DNA of 64,000 bases from an uncultured Alphaproteobacteria bacterium (GTDB lineage Bacteria > Pseudomonadota > Alphaproteobacteria > RF32 > CAG-239): the NCBI GenBank assembly GCA_949493535.1, contig CASZWJ010000007.1, positions 17,463 through 81,462 of the forward strand, in the 5' to 3' direction. The notes under the pieces were generated by a model. That model was not told where the DNA came from and did not search any database. It was given only the letters and a program-made list of their open reading frames with translations. Within the stretch, counting starts at the first letter, position 1; each line of letters begins with the position of its first letter. Below, piece after piece: positions 27,142 through 36,664 of the stretch. The position numbers were made by a program, and so were the translations under genes.

Positions 27142-30100
27142 CTAGCGATAATTATCACTAAGTTTGGCAGTTCCTCGTTTAATCGCCCTCTTATTGATTT
27201 TGCGGCGCAAAATATTCTCTTCGTCAAAAATCTCACCGATAACGGCAAACATCATCGGCACAAACAAGGTCGCCACAAAAGTTGATAAAATCATGCCGCC
27301 GATCATGCCGGTACCGATTGCGTGGCGGCTTCCGGCGCCGGCACCGGTCGAAACAGCCAGAGGCAAAACACCGAAAGTAAAGGCCAATGAGGTCATCACA
27401 ATCGGGCGAAAACGCAGTTTGGCGGCTTCTGTCGCCGCCTGGGCATAAGTCAAGCCTTCCTGAACTTTCATTACGGCAAATTCAACAATCAAAATCGCAT
27501 TTTTAGCCGCCAGACCGATTAAGGTCACCAAGCCGACTTGGAAATACAAATCATTTTGAATCCCGCGGATATACGTTGCCAGCAAAGCGCCCAAAACCGC
27601 AAACGGCACGGAAAGGATAACCACAAAAGGCAATGACCATTTTTCATATTGCGCCGACAAAATCAGGAAAATCATAATCAAACCGAAAACAAAAGCCTGA
27701 GTTGAAGCGCCTCCGGTTAATTTTTCCTGATAAGCCGAGCCGACCCAAGACAAAGCATAATCATCGCCCAAGACCTGTTCTGCCACTTCTTCCATGGCTT
27801 TAATTGCCTGGCCGGAAGAATATCCGGCCGCCGGATCGCCCATAATCTTAGCTGCCGGAAAGATATTGAAACGGTTAACCAATTCAGGCCCCGTCACTCT
27901 CTCTACTTTAATCAGCGTTGACAGCGGCACCAATTGCCCGTTATTTGATTTAACATAGACATAGCGCAAGTCATCCGGCGTACGGCGAAACTTAGACTCA
28001 GATTGCAGTGTCACGCGGAAATTACGCCCCATATAAGTAAAATCATTAACGTAAAGGCTGCCGAAAGTCGACTGCATAACCGCATAAATTGCATTAATCG
28101 GCACATTCAGCATCCTTGCTTTTTCCCTGTCCAAATCAATACGATACTGCGGCGTACTGACGGAAAAAGTTGTTTTAACATTAGCCAGCTCGGGCCTTTT
28201 ATTGGCGGCATCAATAAATTCCTGAGTTTTCGTCATCAGTTCTTTAGGCGTCCGCCCCGCTTTATTTTGGATATAGCCTTCAAAACCCCCGGTCGTGCTC
28301 ATTCCCATAATCGGCGGCATACTGAATGCATAACCGATTCCTTCCGGCTGGCTCATGCCCATTCCGGTAAACACGCCGGCCAAAGCTTCCGCAGATTGTC
28401 CGGCTGTTTTACGCTGTTTCCAATCCTTAAGGGTCACAAAGCTGATACCGGAATAGGTATTCTGGCTGGAAGAAAGCATGTTAAAACCGTTAATCGTCAA
28501 CACGTCTTCCACATTCGGATTATTTTTAACCATATCCGAAACCTTACCGGTAAACTTACTGGTGCGAGACAATGAAGAAGCCTCAGGCATGCTGTAAGCA
28601 ACCATAAGATTTCCTTGATCCTCATTCGGAACCAAACCGCTCGGAATAATCTTAAACAAACCGAGAATTACCAAAATCACCGCGGCAAAACTCAAAACAG
28701 CCGTTTTTCGGTGCTTAAGAAAAAATTCGACACCGACAATATACCACTCGGTCACTTTATCAAAAAATCGGTTAAACCATTTGAAAAAGCCTTTCGGTTC
28801 CTTATGCCCGTGGTTAGGCTTAATAATCAAGGCGCACAAAGCCGGCGTCAGCGTCAATGCCACAAGAGCCGAAATCAACACCGAAACGGCAATTGTAACG
28901 GAGAATTGCTTATACATAACGCCGGTCATACCTCCGAGAAAGGCAATCGGCAAAAAGACCGAAGACAAAACCAGCGCCACGGCAACAACCGGTCCGGAAA
29001 CTTCTTCCATGGCTTTAATGGCAGCCTCTTTCGGCGATAAATGTTCTTCGCTCATCAGCCTTTCGACATTCTCCAACACAATAATCGCGTCATCAACCAC
29101 GATACCGATCGCCAAAATCAAACCGAACAATGTCAACAGATTAATCGAAAAGCCCAAAACATACATTCCGGCAAAAGCGCCGATAATGGAAACCGGAACC
29201 GCCAAAATCGGTATCAGCGTCGCCCGCATATTCTGCAAAAACAAATACACAACGGCAATTACCAATAAAACCGCTTCAAAAAACGTATGTATAACCTCAT
29301 TAATCGAAACATTCACAAACAATGTCGTATCATACGGAATCTCATAGGTTATTCCCTCGGGAAAACTCTTTGACAATTGCGCCATCTTTTCTTTTACCAA
29401 ATCTGCCGTTTCCAGTGCATTGGCTCCCGGCTGCAAATAAACGGCAAAAGCAACGGAAGGCTTGCCGTTAAACGTTGAATTAACACTATATTCCTGAGCG
29501 CCGAGTTCAATGCGGGCAACATCTTTAAGACGCAGCATGCCGCCTTTTTCATCACTTTTCAGAATAATGTTGCCAAATTCTTTTTCATTAACCAAACGCC
29601 CCTTGGTATTCACAGAATAAGTAAAGGCTACGCTCTCGTCCATAGGCTCTTGCCCGAACTGTCCGGCAGCAAATTGCGAGTTTTGTTCCTGAATGGCGGA
29701 AATCACGTCTTGCGGCGTCAGATTATAATCCGCCAGCTTATCGGGAGACAGCCAAATCCGCATGGAATAATCCTGATTGGCAAACAAAGAAGCGCTGCCC
29801 ACACCTTTGATACGTTTAATTTCATCAAGAACATTCAATAATGCATAGTTAGATACAAAAACCGTATTATATTGCGCCGATTCGGAACGCATGGTGATAA
29901 CCTGCAGAATGGAATTTGACTTCTGTTCAACCGTCACGCCCTGTTTTGTCACCTCGGGAGGCAGTTTTGAGGCCGCAGCCTGAACTTTGTTATTCACATC
30001 AATCGTCGCCTGATCGGGATTCGTACCGATATCAAAAACCACGCCGATTGTCAGATAACCCGATGACGTTGCGTTTGAATACATATAAATCATATTTTTG

Positions 30101-30318
30101 ACGCCGTTTATCGCCTGCTCAATCGGAGCTGCCACCGTATCCGCCAAAACTTCTGCCGTTGCGCCCGGATAAACGGCCGAAACTTGAATTTCCGTCGGAA
30201 CGATATTCGGATATTGTTCAATCGGCAAAGCTTTCATAGCCACCAAACCGGCCAAAACAATAATCAGCGACAGCACCGTCGCAAAAATCGGGCGTTCAAT
30301 AAAAAACTTCGAAAACAT
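27142..30318 (-). CDS. RND multidrug efflux transporter, AcrB/MexB type (HAE1)
   Basis: 1058-aa inner-membrane proton-driven pump. The N-terminus MFSKFFIERPIFATVLSLIIVLAG is characteristic of HAE1 pumps, and GIVVDDAIIVLENVERL carries the paired proton-relay aspartates of helix 4. Twelve membrane helices and two large periplasmic loops fit the family length (~1040-1050 aa). It follows the adaptor gene by 15 nt. No regulator or TolC gene is adjacent, so the outer-membrane partner must be encoded elsewhere. Expected substrates are hydrophobic drugs, dyes or bile salts. Confidence 0.96.
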   Translation of the reverse strand: MFSKFFIERPIFATVLSLIIVLAGLVAMKALPIEQYPNIVPTEIQVSAVYPGATAEVLADTVAAPIEQAINGVKNMIYMYSNATSSGYLTIGVVFDIGTNPDQATIDVNNKVQAAASKLPPEVTKQGVTVEQKSNSILQVITMRSESAQYNTVFVSNYALLNVLDEIKRIKGVGSASLFANQDYSMRIWLSPDKLADYNLTPQDVISAIQEQNSQFAAGQFGQEPMDESVAFTYSVNTKGRLVNEKEFGNIILKSDEKGGMLRLKDVARIELGAQEYSVNSTFNGKPSVAFAVYLQPGANALETADLVKEKMAQLSKSFPEGITYEIPYDTTLFVNVSINEVIHTFFEAVLLVIAVVYLFLQNMRATLIPILAVPVSIIGAFAGMYVLGFSINLLTLFGLILAIGIVVDDAIIVLENVERLMSEEHLSPKEAAIKAMEEVSGPVVAVALVLSSVFLPIAFLGGMTGVMYKQFSVTIAVSVLISALVALTLTPALCALIIKPNHGHKEPKGFFKWFNRFFDKVTEWYIVGVEFFLKHRKTAVLSFAAVILVILGLFKIIPSGLVPNEDQGNLMVAYSMPEASSLSRTSKFTGKVSDMVKNNPNVEDVLTINGFNMLSSSQNTYSGISFVTLKDWKQRKTAGQSAEALAGVFTGMGMSQPEGIGYAFSMPPIMGMSTTGGFEGYIQNKAGRTPKELMTKTQEFIDAANKRPELANVKTTFSVSTPQYRIDLDREKARMLNVPINAIYAVMQSTFGSLYVNDFTYMGRNFRVTLQSESKFRRTPDDLRYVYVKSNNGQLVPLSTLIKVERVTGPELVNRFNIFPAAKIMGDPAAGYSSGQAIKAMEEVAEQVLGDDYALSWVGSAYQEKLTGGASTQAFVFGLIMIFLILSAQYEKWSLPFVVILSVPFAVLGALLATYIRGIQNDLYFQVGLVTLIGLAAKNAILIVEFAVMKVQEGLTYAQAATEAAKLRFRPIVMTSLAFTFGVLPLAVSTGAGAGSRHAIGTGMIGGMILSTFVATLFVPMMFAVIGEIFDEENILRRKINKRAIKRGTAKLSDNYR

Positions 30319-30333
30319 GGTTTATTCCTTCTG

Positions 30334-31488
30334 TTATTCAGCCGTTGTCTGTATTGCTTCTTGAGGGTTGACTGTCATTCCCGGGCGGATTTTCATCAAA
30401 CCGCTGATAATAATTTTATCGCCGGGCTGCAAACCGCTATCAATAATCCACCCGCCGGTTTGAGTTCTCAAACCGGTCTGGACATTGACGCTTTCAACAA
30501 TATTTTTATCATTAACTTTATACAGATATGCCCCGTTGGCACCCTGCATGACAGCCTCTTGCGGAACGACTAAAGCATCAATGCGGGTTAAGCCTTCCAT
30601 AACCAGACGCAGGAACTGTCCGGGACGCAAACGTTTTTCAGGATTGGGGAAGACCGCCCGGAGTTTAATGGTGCCGGTTTTTTCATCAACATTCGGCGTC
30701 ACAAAGTTAATCTCGCCTTCCAAAGGATACAGCTTATCATTGCCGAATTTGACACGCGCCTTAACCTCACTCTTGTTTTCGGGATTTTTGACTTTGCCGC
30801 TGTCAATCATATTGGCCAAAGACATCATTTCATTTTCAGAAGCAGAAAAAATAACATAAATCGGGTCTAGTTGCGTAATTGAAGTAAGTAAACTGGATTC
30901 TCCGGTTGCTGAAATCAAACTCCCTTCGGATTGGGCTTCCATACTTGTAATGCCGCTGATCGGCGCCCGAACGGTCGTATAATCCAGATTCAACTGGGCA
31001 GCATCAACTTCAGCTTGGGCTAATTGTACGGAAGCAGCCAAAGAATCAAGGTTTGCCTTAGCTTCGTCTCTTGCCTTTTCGCTGGCATACTTTTGTTTAT
31101 AAAGTTCTTCCGTACGTTTCCACTGCGTTTCGGCATTTTTAAATTCGGCCCTGACCTGCGCCAATCTGGCTTTGGTCTGATTAAGCGTTACTTCAAAAGG
31201 CTTGGGGTCAATCTGAAACAAAACGCTGCCTTCTTCAACTTCAGAGCCTTCAACATAATTCCTTTTAAGCAAAATTCCGCCAACTCTCGCCCGAACCTCC
31301 GTTTCTTTGGAACCTTGGGCTCTGGCGGCAAATTCAAAACTAAGCGGTACGTTTTGCGGCTCAACGGCAACAACCTCTGCCGTAGGAACCATTGCAGCCG
31401 GCTGAGCTTTCTGCTTGTCTTCATCTTTGCAGCCGGCAACGGATAAAAACATTAAAGCAACAGCCAATACCTTATTACGCAATAACAT
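30334..31488 (-). CDS. RND efflux periplasmic adaptor, AcrA/MexA type lipoprotein
   Basis: 384 aa. The lipobox LSVAGC (Cys20) indicates inner-membrane lipid anchoring. The lipoyl-like halves are RARVGGILLKRNYVEGSEVEEG and VRAPISGITSMEAQSEGSL, separated by an α-hairpin (~100-165). β-barrel and membrane-proximal domains follow. It links the AcrB-like pump to an outer-membrane channel. Start ATG 31488 follows AGAGG. First gene of a two-gene operon. Confidence 0.94.
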   Translation of the reverse strand: MLLRNKVLAVALMFLSVAGCKDEDKQKAQPAAMVPTAEVVAVEPQNVPLSFEFAARAQGSKETEVRARVGGILLKRNYVEGSEVEEGSVLFQIDPKPFEVTLNQTKARLAQVRAEFKNAETQWKRTEELYKQKYASEKARDEAKANLDSLAASVQLAQAEVDAAQLNLDYTTVRAPISGITSMEAQSEGSLISATGESSLLTSITQLDPIYVIFSASENEMMSLANMIDSGKVKNPENKSEVKARVKFGNDKLYPLEGEINFVTPNVDEKTGTIKLRAVFPNPEKRLRPGQFLRLVMEGLTRIDALVVPQEAVMQGANGAYLYKVNDKNIVESVNVQTGLRTQTGGWIIDSGLQPGDKIIISGLMKIRPGMTVNPQEAIQTTAE

Positions 31489-31724
31489 CGATAAAACCTC
31501 TTTAGTAAAATTTTGTAAAAACTACCATTAAATGTACAATATAATAATGAAATTACTATCTCTTTTTCAAACTATCGGCATTTGTGGATATCTTAGAATG
31601 TATCTAATACTTAAGATTTAGTTATCATGCCCTCTCATTGAAAAAACTCGCCGAACAATTAGTTCTATCATGCAAGATAATCGCAAATAAAAAAATATAA
31701 ACATCTCAAACAAGGAGAAATAAT

Positions 31725-32312
31725 ATGACAACTCAAGGCGTACGCTACCCTACCTTTGCATTTATCACCGGCGGTGCCGGACAGGCCGATGACGGTATCC
31801 CCCCGCAGCCGTTTGAAACATTCTGCTATGACTCTGCATTGCTTCAGGCTCGAATTGAAAACTTTAACGTCGTTCCTTACACCTCTGTTTTGCCGAAAGA
31901 ATTATATGGCAAAATCCTGCCGATTAACGACAAGATTGTCAGCCAGTTCAAACATGGCGCCGTATTGGAAGTCATCATGGCCGGCCACGGTGCCAGCCGC
32001 GATGAGCACAAGGCCATTGCAACCGGTTTGGGCGTTTGCTGGGGCAAAGACAAAAACGGCGAACTGATTGGCGGCTGGGCTGCCGAATATGTTGAATTTT
32101 TCGACACTCAGATTGACGATGAAATCGCCAAAGGCCATGCGGAAATGTGGCTCAATAAATCTTTGAACCATGAACTCTCAATCCGCGGCGTTGAAAAACA
32201 TTCAGAATTCCAAATGTGGCATAACTATGTCAACATCACGCAGCAGTTCGGCTACAGCCTGACTGCCATGGGCTTCCTGAACTTTGAACACGCAGATCCG
32301 GCTCAGGCTTAG
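31725..32312 (+). CDS. Pyruvoyl-dependent arginine decarboxylase (AaxB-like)
   Basis: 195 aa. Converts L-arginine to agmatine and CO2, consuming a proton. The family self-cleaves to make a pyruvoyl cofactor; here the site is Thr53-Ser54 in [12 protein letters not shown], and a Thr-Ser site is what I recall for chlamydial AaxB, whereas archaeal enzymes use Ser-Ser. Other family marks are [13 protein letters not shown] and the C-terminal [12 protein letters not shown] 31725 follows AAGGAG. It is followed by an arginine/agmatine antiporter gene. Confidence 0.9.
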   Translation: MTTQGVRYPTFAFITGGAGQADDGIPPQPFETFCYDSALLQARIENFNVVPYTSVLPKELYGKILPINDKIVSQFKHGAVLEVIMAGHGASRDEHKAIATGLGVCWGKDKNGELIGGWAAEYVEFFDTQIDDEIAKGHAEMWLNKSLNHELSIRGVEKHSEFQMWHNYVNITQQFGYSLTAMGFLNFEHADPAQA

Positions 32313-32329
32313 TTTCTGTCAATCGCAAC

Positions 32330-32385
32330 AAACTGCCGTATCTGTTATCAAAACTGGCAAAGTTCAATAAACAATACGGCAGTTT
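32330..32385 (+). promoter_or_regulatory. Intercistronic hairpin between decarboxylase and antiporter genes
   Basis: AAACTGCCGTAT (32330-32341) and ATACGGCAGTTT (32374-32385) form a perfect 12-bp helix enclosing 32 nt, followed by TTATC. It could be a partial terminator/attenuator or an mRNA-processing and stability element setting the ratio of the two proteins. Confidence 0.6.
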
Positions 32386-32406
32386 TATCATAATAGGATA
32401 AGAAAA

Positions 32407-33891
32407 ATGGCACAAAAACATATTATAACGGCTACCCCTGCTCCGGCTCCGGTAAAAACCGGCTTGGGCGTTTTTGCGCTTGCGGCAATCGTTGTCAGCT
32501 CCATGCTCGGCGGCGGCATTTACAGCCTGCCGCAAAACATGGCGGCCGGCGCCTCTGCCGGAGCCGTGCTCTTGGCATGGCTGATTACAGGCATCGGCAT
32601 TTATTTCATCGCTAACACTTTTCGTATTTTGTCTGTTGCCAAACCTGATTTGACAACAGGTATTTACATGTACAGCCGCGAAGGCTTCGGCCCTTATGCA
32701 GGCTTTACGATCGGTTGGTCTTATTGGCTCTGCCAAGTTTGCGGCAATGTCGGCTATGCCGTCATCACCATGGATGCGCTCAATTATTTCTTCCCGCCTT
32801 ATTTTGCGGGAGGAAACAATTTAGCGTCAATCATCGGCGGTTCAATCATTATTTGGGGCTTTAACTATCTGGTCTTAAAAGGCATACGCCAAGCCAGCAT
32901 TGTCAACACCATCGGCACGGTTGTAAAAATCGTTCCGCTGATTTTGTTTATCATAATCATGGCCTTTGTTTTCAGCCCTGCAAAATTTGATTTTGACTTC
33001 TGGGGCGAATCAATTGCCGCGCAAACCAGCCTCGGCGGGTTAAGCACTCAAATTAAAAGCACGATGCTTGTCACGCTTTGGGCTTTCATCGGCATTGAAG
33101 GCGCCGTCGTCATGTCAAAACGCGCAAAATCTCCGGATGCCGTCGGCAAAGCCACTTTCTTGGGCTTCGTCAGTTGTCTGGCAATTTATGTTCTTTTGTC
33201 ACTGCTGCCCTTCGGCTATATGACACAGAAACAGTTGGCTGCCGTACCCAACCCGTCAACAGCCGGCATTCTTGAGCCTGTAGTCGGACGCTGGGGCGCT
33301 TGGATGATGAACATCGGCCTCTTGGTTTCCGTTTTGACCAGCTGGCTGGCTTGGACAATGGTAACGGCTGAAATTCCGCAGGCCGCAGCACAAAACGGCA
33401 CATTTCCTCAAGAATTTGCCAAAGAAAACAAATACGGTTCGCCGGCAGTTTCTTTGTGGATTACCAGTGCCATGATGCAGTTGTTTATTCTGTTGGTTTA
33501 TTTTTCAAATAATGCTTGGAACACAATGCTCAGCATTACCGGCGTCATGGTATTGCCCGCCTACTTTGCTTCCTGCGCATATTTATGGAAAATCTGCGCA
33601 GACGGCGAATATCCGGCAAATCTGCCCGTCAAACGTTCAGAAGCTTTGATAACCGGTGTCCTCGGCGCAATTTACGGTTTGTGGCTGATTTATGCCGCAG
33701 GACTGAAATATTTGCTTTTGGCAGATGTGATCGTTGCTTTGGGAATTCCCGTTTTCATCTGGGCTCGCAGACAATCTGCTCCGAATGAAAAAGCCTTTAC
33801 CGGCAAAGAAAAAGTTATGGCCTGTATTTTAGGTTTGATCGCCCTCTGGGCTGTCTATGCCTTCTCTCGCGGCTTAATAACTTTGAACTAA
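32407..33891 (+). CDS. Arginine/agmatine antiporter, APC family (AaxC-like)
   Basis: 494-aa amino-acid/polyamine antiporter with about 12-13 membrane helices. [20 protein letters not shown] (~31-50) is the substrate-binding unwound helix 1 of the APC superfamily, and [17 protein letters not shown] (~220-236) the helix 6 region. It should exchange external arginine for internal agmatine, which with the decarboxylase exports protons. ATG 32407 follows AGGATAAG. It ends at a strong bidirectional terminator. Confidence 0.88.
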   Translation: MAQKHIITATPAPAPVKTGLGVFALAAIVVSSMLGGGIYSLPQNMAAGASAGAVLLAWLITGIGIYFIANTFRILSVAKPDLTTGIYMYSREGFGPYAGFTIGWSYWLCQVCGNVGYAVITMDALNYFFPPYFAGGNNLASIIGGSIIIWGFNYLVLKGIRQASIVNTIGTVVKIVPLILFIIIMAFVFSPAKFDFDFWGESIAAQTSLGGLSTQIKSTMLVTLWAFIGIEGAVVMSKRAKSPDAVGKATFLGFVSCLAIYVLLSLLPFGYMTQKQLAAVPNPSTAGILEPVVGRWGAWMMNIGLLVSVLTSWLAWTMVTAEIPQAAAQNGTFPQEFAKENKYGSPAVSLWITSAMMQLFILLVYFSNNAWNTMLSITGVMVLPAYFASCAYLWKICADGEYPANLPVKRSEALITGVLGAIYGLWLIYAAGLKYLLLADVIVALGIPVFIWARRQSAPNEKAFTGKEKVMACILGLIALWAVYAFSRGLITLN

Positions 33892-33900
33892 ATATTATTT

Positions 33901-33939
33901 ATAAAAGAAAAGCCCCTTTCGAGGGGCTTTTTCTTTTAT
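33901..33939. terminator. Bidirectional terminator
   Basis: AAAAGCCCCT/AGGGGCTTTT around TTCG, flanked by A- and T-rich arms extending the stem. It separates the convergent antiporter and nitroreductase genes. Confidence 0.9.
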
Positions 33940-33948
33940 GGCAACTTC

Positions 33949-34464
33949 TTACCACATATTGTTATGAATTTTATGCTGTTTAAAACGGTCCTTAGGCTGC
34001 TTCGGCTCATCGGCGGCATAACCGATAACAACCAAAGAAAACGGCTGGATATGTTCCGGCATTTGAAAAAGCTTATGAAAAGCATTCATCCTTTCTTCTA
34101 CTGGATAAATCCCGCACCAGCAGCTGCCTAATCCCTTGGCATGGGCTCCAAGCAGCAAATTCTCGGTTGCTGCCGCACAATCGCCAATCCAATACCCGTC
34201 ATCATGTTGTTCCTGCAAATTTCCGCAAACGATAACGGCTAAACTTGCATCTTTCAAAAAAGAACAATACGGATGAATAGAAATAATCTTATTAAAAAGA
34301 TTCTGATCATCAACAACCACAAACTCCCATGGCTGGGAATTTCTGGCTGACGGGGCATGCATTGCCATATTCAGCAAGTCATCAACGTCCTTTTTGGAAA
34401 TACGGTTATTTTTTTGAAAACTCCGCACGGAACGGCGGGTTAAAATTCCATCTTCTAAATTCAT
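33949..34464 (-). CDS. Nitroreductase-family flavoprotein
   Basis: 171 aa. RRSVRSFQKNNRI at the N-terminus, HAPSARNSQPWEFVVV (~37-52) and DCAAATENLLLGAHAKGLGSCW (~94-115) are the FMN-binding hallmarks of the nitroreductase superfamily. Such enzymes use NAD(P)H to reduce nitro groups, quinones or flavins; the physiological substrate is not evident. ATG 34464 follows AAGGAG. It is monocistronic, with a terminator on each side. Confidence 0.92.
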   Translation of the reverse strand: MNLEDGILTRRSVRSFQKNNRISKKDVDDLLNMAMHAPSARNSQPWEFVVVDDQNLFNKIISIHPYCSFLKDASLAVIVCGNLQEQHDDGYWIGDCAAATENLLLGAHAKGLGSCWCGIYPVEERMNAFHKLFQMPEHIQPFSLVVIGYAADEPKQPKDRFKQHKIHNNMW

Positions 34465-34522
34465 TTTACTTCTCCTTGTTTGATGCTCTTAATATTTAAG
34501 AGCAACTGACACTGTTTGCAAC

Positions 34523-34556
34523 AAAAAAGGCTGCATTTTATTCATGCAACCTTTTT
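34523..34556 (-). terminator. Terminator of the YdcF-like gene
   Basis: AAAAAAGG, TGCAT and their partners ATGCA, CCTTTTT form the stem; the T-run follows on the minus strand. Confidence 0.75.
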
Positions 34557-34572
34557 CGTACTATAGGCAGAA

Positions 34573-35448
34573 TTAATCAAATTCTTCTCTCAATCTTTTT
34601 TTGACTTGCTTTATGGCCATTCTCACCTCGCTCTTTATCCAAGGCTTAAAGAATAGCACTGTAGACAAAGCATAAACATATTGCCAAATACCGGTAAAAT
34701 TCAACGCATTGATTTTCAGCGGATATTTTCGGGCCAGACGCTGAGATGCTTCAACAACCTTGTCTGAAACTTCAAAATCCAGCGGAGCCTGAATCTTCCC
34801 CGAATACCTGACAATACGGTCATATATCGAGGCAACCTCAGCCAAAAACATAACGCCTTTTGCCAAGCCTTTGCAGTTATATGCCTGCATCATATCAGAC
34901 AAGCTCTCATGCGGAACATACCAATGGACACCGGCAGCTTTTAATGCCTCAAACTGGTTTAACCTGACTTCCGTCGGATATTGCCGAGACAAAAACGCAA
35001 AGGTTCTCTCCAATCGCAAGGATAAGCGGGTCGTCACGCAAAAGATAACCTTTCCGCAAGATTTGACAACATGCTTATAAACATCAAGACAGTTAAGTCC
35101 CGTATTCGTTCCGTGATCCAGAACAGTGATGTCTTTTGCTCTGGCTCCAAGCTCCAAACAAACCATGCGTTGTTTCATACCTTCCGAAACGCCTTCCTCA
35201 TTAAGATGCTTGGATAAAGGCCCTGTGCCGCCTACGCATAAAAGAAACGGATAATATCCGTAAGTCTTATGAATTAAACGATAAAGGTACATTGCATAAA
35301 ACGCAGAAGTGATATCATCGTCAATACAGACGAGATAACGGGCACGAACAACAGTTCCGTCGGGATTAAAACAATCTGACTTTACTTTCAATTCAGACAA
35401 TATCAACGCTGCGTCGACATAGTCTCTCATACAAAAAAATTGTTTCAT
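34573..35448 (-). CDS. YdcF-like (DUF218) protein
   Basis: 291 aa. The central part fits DUF218: a hydrophobic strand LVCIDDDIT, then LLCVGGTGPLSKHLNEEG with its GG motif, and the ITVLDHGTNTGLNC segment that corresponds to the E.xS.nT.eN signature of the family. The C-terminal ~90 residues are basic and helical. Family members include ElyC/SanA, linked to envelope biogenesis; no membrane segment is evident here, so a cytoplasmic location is likely. Function unknown. No Shine-Dalgarno at ATG 35448. Confidence 0.6.
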   Translation of the reverse strand: MKQFFCMRDYVDAALILSELKVKSDCFNPDGTVVRARYLVCIDDDITSAFYAMYLYRLIHKTYGYYPFLLCVGGTGPLSKHLNEEGVSEGMKQRMVCLELGARAKDITVLDHGTNTGLNCLDVYKHVVKSCGKVIFCVTTRLSLRLERTFAFLSRQYPTEVRLNQFEALKAAGVHWYVPHESLSDMMQAYNCKGLAKGVMFLAEVASIYDRIVRYSGKIQAPLDFEVSDKVVEASQRLARKYPLKINALNFTGIWQYVYALSTVLFFKPWIKSEVRMAIKQVKKRLREEFD

Positions 35449-35597
35449 ACTGATAATTGTTTATGATTCAATATTGCCTAAAAATCCCTGTTGAAAGCTT
35501 CTTCATCAAATGATTAAATCTGCTGTAAAATGATACAAACAAAGAATAATTAGGAAATTGAAAACAGGCTAACACATTTTTAGACAAAAAGCAACAT

Positions 35598-35632
35598 AAA
35601 AGCGGAAAAATAAATATTTCCCGCTTTTTTTT
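35598..35632 (-). terminator. Terminator of the tautomerase gene
   Basis: AAAAGCGG/CCGCTTTT stem downstream of the tautomerase stop on the minus strand; the U-tract is short. Confidence 0.6.
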
Positions 35633-35660
35633 ATCGTAAATATTGAGTTTTTACTTGAAT

Positions 35661-35999
35661 CTAGCCGAGCAAACTGCCGCCAATGCTTAAATCTGCCGCA
35701 GGCATGTCAATAAAGTTGATATTAATATGACGTTTATCCAAATCAAGCCTTGAGCTTAAAAAATCAGTCAATTTCTCAGCCAAAACGGCCTTATTGCCAA
35801 AACCGATTGATTTCATTTCAACCAAAGCGCTTTTAACATTTTCATCACCGCCGAAAAGCATATTCTGATTATCGTTTAACGTTACAATCACATAATTAAT
35901 CGGCTTATGAAGCTCTGCGGCAACAAAATTCGCCGCTTCTGCTAAAAATGCTTTGTTTTCCTGCACAGGGCTGTTGGTATGAATTGTCAAAAACGGCAT
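35661..35999 (-). CDS. MIF-like tautomerase-superfamily protein
   Basis: 112 aa from ATG 35999 (AAGGAG upstream; an in-frame extension to 36059 is unlikely). The N-terminus MPFLTIHTN gives the catalytic Pro1 after Met removal. YVIVTLNDNQNMLFGG (~37-52) and KRHININFIDMPAADLSIGG (~90-109) match the macrophage migration inhibitory factor family. Length is that of MIF (~115 aa). Bacterial members have phenylpyruvate/keto-enol tautomerase activity in vitro; secreted eukaryotic MIF is a cytokine. No signal peptide. Confidence 0.85.
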   Translation of the reverse strand: MPFLTIHTNSPVQENKAFLAEAANFVAAELHKPINYVIVTLNDNQNMLFGGDENVKSALVEMKSIGFGNKAVLAEKLTDFLSSRLDLDKRHININFIDMPAADLSIGGSLLG

Positions 36000-36140
36000 A
36001 AAATTTCTCCTTAAAAGATAAAACTTTTCTAAACATAGCCGATTAAACAGATTTTTCAATCAAAAAAATAAATAAAGCGCTTGTTTATAGACAAAAAATG
36101 TGTTACATTTTGTCATACGACAATTCATACGGAGACAGTT

Positions 36141-36590
36141 ATGAGCAGCAAAGAAGCAATATTAATTCACAAAACAATAGAAACGCTGAAAAAACAACTC
36201 GAAAATCCGGAACTGACCGATTTGGAAAAACAAGCCAAAGAATTTTATATTCGCGAACTCAGTGAAATGACGCCCTGCCCAGACGAAGAAATCTTTAAAA
36301 AACCATGTGCCAATATTCGAGGCAGGACAACTCCGGCCGAAGTAACCGACCGCGAAGTTTTTCAAAAATTTATCCGCCTGACCCCCAAAGGGCAGCCGAT
36401 GACAAATGCAAACGGAGAAGTCCGCTCCCAGCTCTGCTATTTTAAAAATTTTGAATCTTACTTAAAATATATAGAAGGCAGGCTCAAAGTCTCTCCGCAG
36501 CGATACTCTTTGTACGAAGGGATGACGCAAGGCGAATATTTGGAATTTCACACCCCTCAAAAAATGTATTCGCCTTATCGAGATTATTAA
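36141..36590 (+). CDS. Unknown protein, 149 aa
   Basis: No family is recognised. An N-terminal helix (~5-40) is followed by a mixed domain with Pro, Tyr and Arg, ending QKMYSPYRDY. No signal peptide or membrane helix. ATG 36141 is chosen because GGAG lies 9 nt upstream; the in-frame sequence upstream lacks coding character. Monocistronic, ending at a bidirectional terminator. Confidence 0.7.
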   Translation: MSSKEAILIHKTIETLKKQLENPELTDLEKQAKEFYIRELSEMTPCPDEEIFKKPCANIRGRTTPAEVTDREVFQKFIRLTPKGQPMTNANGEVRSQLCYFKNFESYLKYIEGRLKVSPQRYSLYEGMTQGEYLEFHTPQKMYSPYRDY

Positions 36591-36616
36591 ATTTTTACCT
36601 CACACATACACAAAAA

Positions 36617-36656
36617 AAAGAAAGGCCGCTTTAATATAAGCAGCCTTTCTTTTTTA
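36617..36656. terminator. Bidirectional terminator
   Basis: AAAGAAAGGC, GCTT and their partners AAGC, GCCTTTCTTT, flanked by A- and T-runs, between convergent genes ending at 36590 and 36665. Confidence 0.88.
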
Positions 36657-36664
36657 CGCATTTT

